This document shows positions 1-7,400 of a stretch of 64,000 nt of DNA, one piece after another (the first letter of the stretch is position 1; the number at the start of each line of letters is the position of its first letter). The notes beneath the pieces were generated by a model. That model did no database searches, was not told the DNA's origin, and saw only the letters and a list, made by a program, of their open reading frames with translations. This DNA is from Candidatus Kuenenia stuttgartensis (GTDB taxonomy: Bacteria > Planctomycetota > Planctomycetia > Planctomycetales > Planctomycetaceae). The stretch lies in contig CAMDRI010000006.1 in NCBI GenBank assembly GCA_945906725.1, positions 1-64,000 on the forward strand, given 5' to 3'. A program made the translations under genes and the position numbers.

Positions 1-77
1 CGAATATCCACCACCGTGATGACGATGTTGTCACCAATGATGATGCTCTCGTCGCGTTGTCTCGACAGGACAAGCAT
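1..77 (-). CDS. csrA: CsrA carbon storage regulator, 5' end only
   Basis: The reverse strand from 77 encodes MLVLSRQRDESIIIGDN and then continues as IVITVVDI up to the window edge, which is the highly conserved N-terminus of CsrA/RsmA. About 25 of the usual 60-75 residues are present, and the rest lies outside the window. The start is fixed by AAGGAG seven bases upstream of the ATG (about 84-89). CsrA is a small RNA-binding dimer that recognises GGA motifs in mRNA leaders and controls translation; in many bacteria it governs flagella and carbon storage. The ORF track misses it because it is cut off. Identity is near certain from the sequence; its targets here are unknown. Confidence 0.93.
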   Translation of the reverse strand, partial: MLVLSRQRDESIIIGDNIVITVVDI

Positions 78-492
78 CACAGAACTCCTTCTCAGTTCGC
101 CGGTGGCTTTCCGCCGGCCACAATCCGCTCGTGTGGTTTGCCTCGATCAAACACAAAAGCGAATCGAGTGGTCGAAGTCGCTTTTGACTGGCTCGTCCGG
201 CAGGTTGGTTTCATTCCGTTCGCCAGTGCGAATCGGTCCTGTCGGCGCAATCGTTGTGAGTGTCGTGCAAGGGTAATCGTCACCCAAACTCAGTCGCCGA
301 AGCCCTGATTCCCAAAAACGACAAGCACTTCCAAACGGTCGTTGGACTGTGCCGTCTATGCCGGGTGTTTCTGATTTGCCGGCATCTCAGTCGCCGTTTA
401 AGCTCTGCCACCCCCCGCCGCGAGCCAGAGATTCTACGCGGCCAACCGGATTTCGTCTCAAGTTTTTCCTCCTGTGACTCAAAGGATTCGCC
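78..492. other. Divergent intergenic region csrA / ThuA-like gene
   Basis: About 415 bases separate the divergent starts of csrA and the ThuA-like gene. The short ORFs here (16..276, 57..308, 92..283) have no recognisable family features and overlap each other on both strands. The region presumably holds both promoters, but no strong -35/-10 pair was identified. AAAGGA just before 493 is the ribosome binding site of the next gene. Confidence 0.5.
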
Positions 493-1374
493 ATGAATCG
501 TCTGATTGCGATTGCCGCTACGTTGGCCTTCGGCCTGTTTTCCGCGAATACTCAAGCCGCCGAGAAGCTGAAACTCCTGATCATCGACGGCCAAAACAAC
601 CACAATTGGAAGGCGACCACCCCGATCCTTCTGGAATTCCTGACCCGCAGCGGGCGATTCGAGGTTGCCGTCTCGACCACTCCTCCAAGTAAATCGCCGG
701 CCGAGGATTGGAACAAATTCCGTCCGAGATTCGCGGACTTCCAAGTCGTGCTCAGCAATTACAACGGCGAACTCTGGCCAGAGCCGGTGCAGCGAGATCT
801 CGAAAAGTTTGTCAGCAGTGGCGGAGGACTCATCATCGTCCACGCCGCGAATAACGCCTTCGAGCAGTGGTCGGATTTCAACAAGATGATCGGCCTCGGC
901 TGGCGCGGAGCAGGATTCGGCGACCGCATCACCACCAACGGCGCTGGCGAAGTCGTCCGCACTCCGAAAGGCCAAGGCCCCGGAGCGGGACACGGATCGC
1001 AGCATGAATTCACAATCCGTCTTCGAGACACCACTCATCCGGTTGTCAAAGGAATGCCCACCGAATGGCTGCACGCCAAGGACGAGTTGTATCACGGACA
1101 GCGAGGTCCCGCCGCTGACATGCATCTGATCGCGACCGCGTTTGCCGACACGACCAAAGGGGGCACCGGGGCACACGAGCCAATGATTTGGTGGATTCCC
1201 TACGGCAAAGGACGAGTCTTCACGACCGTCATGGGACACGCCGAATACTCGATGAAGTGCGTCGGCTTCCAATCGGTCGTCGCGCGCGGCAGCGAGTGGT
1301 CCGCCACCGGCCAGGTGACCTTGCCGATTCCAGAGAATTTCCCGACGGCTGAGAAAACCACTTCAGCCCCTTGA
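493..1374 (+). CDS. Secreted ThuA-like domain protein
   Basis: 293 residues. The first 22 residues form a signal peptide with a hydrophobic core and an AxA-type end (NTQAA/E), so the protein is probably periplasmic or exported. The mature part begins KLKLLIIDGQNNHNW, the typical first strand of ThuA domains, a glutamine-amidotransferase-like fold. It continues with a GGGLIIVHAANN strand-turn, corresponding to the amidotransferase-fold elbow, and HEFTIRLRDTTHPVVKGMP, a hallmark of the family. ThuA-like proteins are linked to sugar utilisation and are heavily duplicated in Planctomycetes, but their reaction is unsettled. AAAGGA precedes the ATG at 493. The gene converges with the giant TPR gene, whose stop is only 42 bases away. 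Confidence 0.85.
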   Translation: MNRLIAIAATLAFGLFSANTQAAEKLKLLIIDGQNNHNWKATTPILLEFLTRSGRFEVAVSTTPPSKSPAEDWNKFRPRFADFQVVLSNYNGELWPEPVQRDLEKFVSSGGGLIIVHAANNAFEQWSDFNKMIGLGWRGAGFGDRITTNGAGEVVRTPKGQGPGAGHGSQHEFTIRLRDTTHPVVKGMPTEWLHAKDELYHGQRGPAADMHLIATAFADTTKGGTGAHEPMIWWIPYGKGRVFTTVMGHAEYSMKCVGFQSVVARGSEWSATGQVTLPIPENFPTAEKTTSAP

Positions 1375-1416
1375 ACTCGATCAACTGTCGAACTTGTGAA
1401 TCGTGAGATGCCCGTG

Positions 1417-4400
1417 CTATTGCCGCATCAAGTTCAGCAGCACGTCGTCTTTCAAGTCTCGCGCACCTGACGCTGATTGCTTCGCGAGCATCTCTCCCAG
1501 TTCGCGCAACGACTCTTGCCGCGAGCACGCGACCGACAGTAACCAGTCATCCCAGACGCGCGTTCGAGTTGCCGAGTTGTTCTTGCCGGCTTGCACTTCC
1601 CACAGCGTGATCTGCTGCCGTACCAGAGTTTCGGCAACGGCGGGAGCCCTGTTTGCAAAATGAATCAGCGCCAGCAGGACATGAATTCGATCGCTGGGCC
1701 GCTGCTTCATTTGCTCTTCGACGAAGGCGTCCAACTCTGCCAACCGATCCGCCTCGCGAGCGGCCTCAACCAGCAAGAATGCCGAGGATTTCAAATCTGA
1801 GATTTGAGATTTGAGATCGGCGATTTCGGATTTCGGATTTCGGATTTCGGATTTCCCGGCCAACGAGCCGGTGAGCATCCGCATCGACTTCACACCGTCA
1901 TTCGGCAGCGACCACGCCCGCCACAACTCGTACCGTTCCTGAGCTGGACGCGACTTCAGTTTTGCTTCCAGAATCGCCAAAACCGGACCAGGATTTTCGT
2001 CGGAATACCGATCTGGCCAGCGTGCATCCGCGACTTGAGCCAGCAGAGTGATCGCCTCCTGAGTCAGCCCGGCCGAGGCGTAGTCGGTCGCGATCGCAAG
2101 CAGTTCCAGCCGTCGCAGATGTTGGCCGTCCATCGCACCGGTCGCGGACCAGACTTGATCCATGTGCCGAAAATGAGCCGAGACGGTCTCCTTGGCCTTG
2201 TCGATTTGACCGTCGGCCAGTTGTTGCTTCGCGATCCAACGGCGCATGTCGGCCAGTGGATGCTCGCTGCGTGAATAGGCTTTGCTGAGCGGCGCAATCA
2301 GATTCTCGAAGAGCTTGGCTACTTGGACGCGACGTTGCGTCAGCGGCGCGAGAAGCGAGACGATGTGTGTGGCGATGCGGCTGCTTTGAAACACCGGTTG
2401 CGACCAATCGAGGTCTTCGAGTTGCACCAGTTCGGCATCCAGTCGCTGCTCGTTGTTCGTCTGCCGCGCCAGCAGCAATTGAATCAACCGCAGCGGCAAC
2501 TTGTACTTCACGGTCTTCTCCCGCTCCGCCAGTCGCTGAGCGAGTTGGTCATTCCGCTTTTCTGCAATCGCCTGCTCGACGAGTCGCAGAGCGAGGCTCT
2601 GCGGCCGGGCCTCCGTAGGCCGGACGCTCACGTCCGGTCTCTCCACCGCGAACACAAAAACCTTGTCGGGCCGGTTCGTCGGCAGTACGCATTCCAACAA
2701 CGTCGTGAAGATCTCGTCTGCGGAAACTCCACTGGCTCGCCACTCCGGCTCCAGTGTGTCCCAGGTGGCCAGGATGTCCTCGCTGAGATTGACCACCGAC
2801 AAGAACACATCATCAAGCGGTTCAGCTTGAGTCTGCGTCCTGGAAGATATCTTCTTTGAGCCGTTGATCGCATCGCGGAAGATCGCCAACGACAGATCAG
2901 GCATCTCAGCGCTGAGCGTCAATCGGCAAAGGTCTCGTGCGCGATTCAACCGCGTGATTGTCCAATTCACCGACCAGACGAACTGTTTGCCAATCAGCAT
3001 CGGGACCGCATCCTCGGCCGAGCGTGGCCGCAGGACATCTTCGGCCAGCCGAGTCCACAGCGTCCGCGCGAGTTGCTTGTCGCCGGACTTGAGAGCCAAC
3101 TCGCCACGCTCACGCAGGATTGCCCATTGGAAACGCGGGTCGAAGTGCAGCGAGGCGGATTCGGTCGCGAGATCCGCGAGTTCGTGGCCGAGCTTTCGAT
3201 ATTCCTCGCGAGCGAGACATTCGCGTGCGACCAGCCACACGCCAAGTTGCGGATGAAAGCCCGCTGGAGCGTTGCGCGATCGCTCGGTTTTCAGGTACGA
3301 CTTCGCGGTCTCGACGAGTTGCGGAAGAGCAGTGCGTTCGGGCGAAGAATTCGGGGCGAAGAGTTCTGTCAGCGATGCGAGGATCGCGAGCGACAGATCC
3401 GTAGGATGCTCCGCCTTCGGCGGATTGCCCGTCTTGTTTTTTTCATTCGCGCTGTCGGACGGACGGTCAAGAGTGCCCATCCTGCGCAGCGACTCAGTCC
3501 ACTTCGCCCACAAGTCTTTGTCCTTCACGGTTACCTTGAGCAGCGACACGAACGGACTATCAAGCCGCAGGTTCGTCAGCGAATCACCGGTGACGTGCGA
3601 GAGCAGATCGATACCGCCGGGAGGGCGATCGTTCGCCGATGCGAGGATCGTCGGCAGCATCTCTGGTTTGATCGCCGCTCGCGAGTTCGCGAATCGCTGT
3701 TCGAGTTGCTCCAACCACGTCCCGCCATCGCTGTTGTTGGCTCCCGGCAATTGCCAGCGCGTGATCATCGCTTGAGCCAACTTCGCAGCGACGTAGGGCT
3801 GATCGATCTCAGCGGCGATCTTCGCCGCCTCGACGAACAGCGGGCTGCCGGCTTGCCGAGTCAGCTCGGCCGGATCATCCAGCCCCGCCAGCATCCGATT
3901 CACGATCCGCACCGCCAGTTGCTGCATCGACGGTTCTTTGCCGAACCAGCGGCAGTGTTCGAGAACCGTCTCTGTGTCGGATGAAAGTTCGTAGAACGAC
4001 GCGGCCGAATTGAAGTCCTGTGCATGCGCGAGTTCGACGCCGATGCCGCAGGTTAGCAAGTCAAAGCCTTGATAGTCCGATAACTTTGGTCCGAACTGGA
4101 TCGGGAATGCATCGGATTTGGGGATGACGATGGCGAACAACTTCTTGGCCTCGTCGAGCTTTCCTTGTTTGAGCCGAATCATTCCGAGCGTGACGTTCCC
4201 TCCGAGCGTCCAATCGGGATGCGTCTGTCTCGCCGCTTCGACGATCGCGGCGAGTTCATCGAGTCGCTTCAACTGCGCCGCGAGTTCAACCGTTCGCCGA
4301 GTCATCGAATCAATCTGTTTGCCGCTGTGCCGCCGAGACACATCGATGCCGTACCACGGTCCCGGTGATTTGCGGGTCTCGTCCGGCACGGCCAAATCGC

Positions 4401-7400
4401 GTGCGATTGGCCACATCTCTTCCTGTTGCCAGACCGACTCGCTCACGACCAGCAATTGAGCAGCCAGCATCGGACGAAAGTCGGGGGCTTCGCGGAATGC
4501 TTTCTCGAACAGTTGGATGATGAGCTTGGCTCGGATCGGCGGGCCTTCCAGGCGTTGGACAATGCGGCGGAAGAGTTCCACTCGCTGCTGATCGTTCACG
4601 GCGAGCTTCGATTTCAGCACGATGGCCGCCAGCTCATCGACGTGGCCGAGTTCCGACAGAATTTGTTCCGCCTCGAACAACACTTGAGCAGTCGCGTTGG
4701 GCAGGCGCTCGATGGCGAACAAGAAGTGCGGCACCGCGAGCTGCGCCTTGCCGGCCGAGACCAACGCTCGCGCGAGCGTCAGCCGGAACTGCGGATCTGG
4801 AGCGTTACTGTCTGCCAGTCGGACGAGCAGCTTCGCGATCTTCTCCCCCGAACCAGAACGACGCGCCAGCGAGTGGTCTTTGTTGTCCGACGTTCGACCA
4901 CTCGCTGGCGCGTCGTGCTGATGGTCTTCCGCCCCGTACAACTCGGCCAATTGCCCGAACAGTTTCAGCGACTGCGGTGAGCGATCGAATTGTTGCTCCG
5001 CCTGTTCGATGAGCGGCCCCAGGCGTCCTTGCTGACCCAGCAGCGCGAGCGCCCTCGTGCGGGCGGTCGAGGTCGTCGTGATGACGCGTGCCTGCTGACC
5101 GCCGCCGAACGTCGATTGCTGCACGCTGCCAATCAGCGTGTTGGCCGGCGAGGTGCGGCGAATGATCTGCTCCGCAATCTGACACGCCTCGTCGAGCTTC
5201 TTAGCCTCGATCCGTTCCTGCATGGCCTGTTGCAGCACCGCGAGGTTATTCCCCGCTCGCTGAGGCAACCGCTGCCGAATCGCCTCGGCCTGTTCGTGCA
5301 GCCCCAACCCCGACAACGTTGAGGCCAGTTGCTGTTCCTCGGCCGGGTCCAGCTTCATCCCAAACAACCGCTCGGCGGCCACGCGCAGGCGTTCGACGCT
5401 ATTCGTCTTCACTGCCAGTCGCACGGCGCGCTGCTCAATTTCTTTCCGCAGCTTGCCGTCGTTCGTCTCGATCCGATCGAGCAGTTCCAACGCCTCGGCA
5501 AATTGTTCGCGGTGCTGGAAGAAGAAGGCGATGTCGCTTTGCAAATCAGGATTTCGCTCGGTCACATCGAAGAGCCGCCGCATGACCGGCAACGCCGCGT
5601 CGTACTCGTTGCTCCAAACGTGGAGGCACGACAACGCCAGCAACCCGAGGAACTGCTTTCGCGACTTGGGCTCGGCCTGCGCGACCTTCGTTTGCCAACG
5701 CTCGCGCAACGCAGCCGACCATTTGTGCTCAGCGGCGATCGCGTGAGCCTGAAACAGAACTTGCAGCACGGCGGAGTCCAAGTCATCGGTGATCGTCGGG
5801 AAATCGACGGTGATCGGCTTCCAGCGTTCGGGTGTCAGCCAGACAAGCCAGTTTTGCCCCGACTGAGCGGTCGATGCGGCTTGCACCGGAGTCACGGTCG
5901 ATGCCGGCACGCTCGTCGAATGCAGGATGTAAACCAAACGAGTCGCGAACCCATTCGACCGTCGCGGCAACTGCGGATGCGAAAGCGGTTCCCAGACGTC
6001 GTCGAGCAGTTTCAGGATGCGCTCCTGCGACTGCTCAGCTGGGAGGGTTCTCCGAATCATCAACTGCTGTACCCACCACGCGACGAACTCTGGATTGCCC
6101 GGCCGGAATTCGGACTTTGGCAGGGCCGCGAATCCCGGAGTGGCCGCGACCGTTTGAACGTACTTCGACAAAAGTCGCAGCACTTCGTCGTTGTCGTTTC
6201 GCTCCGCCGCACGCCGCACGAGCCAGCCCAAGATGTTCGGATTCGGGCTTGTCTCTTCAGCTTCTTTGAGCAACGCCGCCAGTCGCTCCGACTGCCCAGC
6301 ACGGAGGAATTCGCGCGCGATCAACTCTGGCAACGAGTAATCCGAACCCCAACTCAGCACGTCATCTTGAGGCAGCAACCGTCGCAGCGAAGCCACCAGC
6401 CGATCAATCACCGCGCCTTCGAGCGGCTCGCCCGCGAGTGTTGGCTGCGGTCCGTACGAACTGCCGGTTCTTTCCGCTCGGAGAAATACCAGCGACTGCA
6501 CCGCCAGCCAATCGACGGCCGGATCATCCGGTGCCACCGCCTGTAAATCGAGGCACGCCTTGAAGAGTGGCTCATTGGGACCGGTAAACGACAGCCACCA
6601 GTAAACCTCATCCCACGCGCGGCGGAGTTGCGAGTCGTCACTCGTGTCGTGCGTGACTCGCGGGCGACGCGTCTCGCCAATTCGTCCGTAATCGTGCAGT
6701 CCTTGCACACCCACCATCAGCCGGCCGTCGATGGCGATTCGCCGAGCTTCGCCAAAATCAACGATCGGCATTTCCGGCATTCGCATCCGTCGACGTAGCC
6801 GCTCAACCCGATCGAACAGCGACCCCTTCGCCGTCGAATTGGGAACGAGAATGCTCGGCGCATCATCCGACAACGGCAGCTTGAGCAGTTCATTGCGAAC
6901 GACCAAGGCTTTGTCCGCTTCACCGAGCACCGCCAACGCGAAGGCCTGACGAACCAGGAACTCCCAATTCTGGGGGTCGCGATCGAGCGACGCCTGCGCG
7001 AGCGTCAACGCCAGCCGCAACTGTTGTTTTTCCGTCGGACCATTGGCTGACGTGAGCAATCGGTCGATCTCACGCAACACCTTGACCGGATCGCGTTCGG
7101 TTTCGAGCCATCGCGTCGCCAAGATGTCGGCATCGGCATCGTGACCGGCTCGGCGAAGCAACACAATCAAATGTTCGTCGGCCTCGCGTTTGCGAGTCAC
7201 TTCAGCCAGCCTCTGTTGATGAGCGATCGCAGCCGCCAAGTCTCCCGTCGATTCACACAGCGAGACCATTCGGGCCAGCAGTGCGGGGTCTCGCGGAGCT
7301 TGTGGCAACCAGCGCTCCAACTCACGCCGCGCCTGCTGCGTGTCTCCCGCTTGCTCGTGAACTTGGACCAACGCCAGCGACGCATCCCGCCGCAACTTCG

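Noticed and set aside
280-1272. 330-aa minus-strand ORF opposite the ThuA-like gene
   Set aside because: It mirrors a well-supported coding frame, has no family features and is a typical antisense shadow in GC-rich DNA.
5329-6546. 405-aa plus-strand ORF
   Set aside because: It is a shadow of the giant TPR gene; its sequence is rich in R, Q and H and shows no domain.
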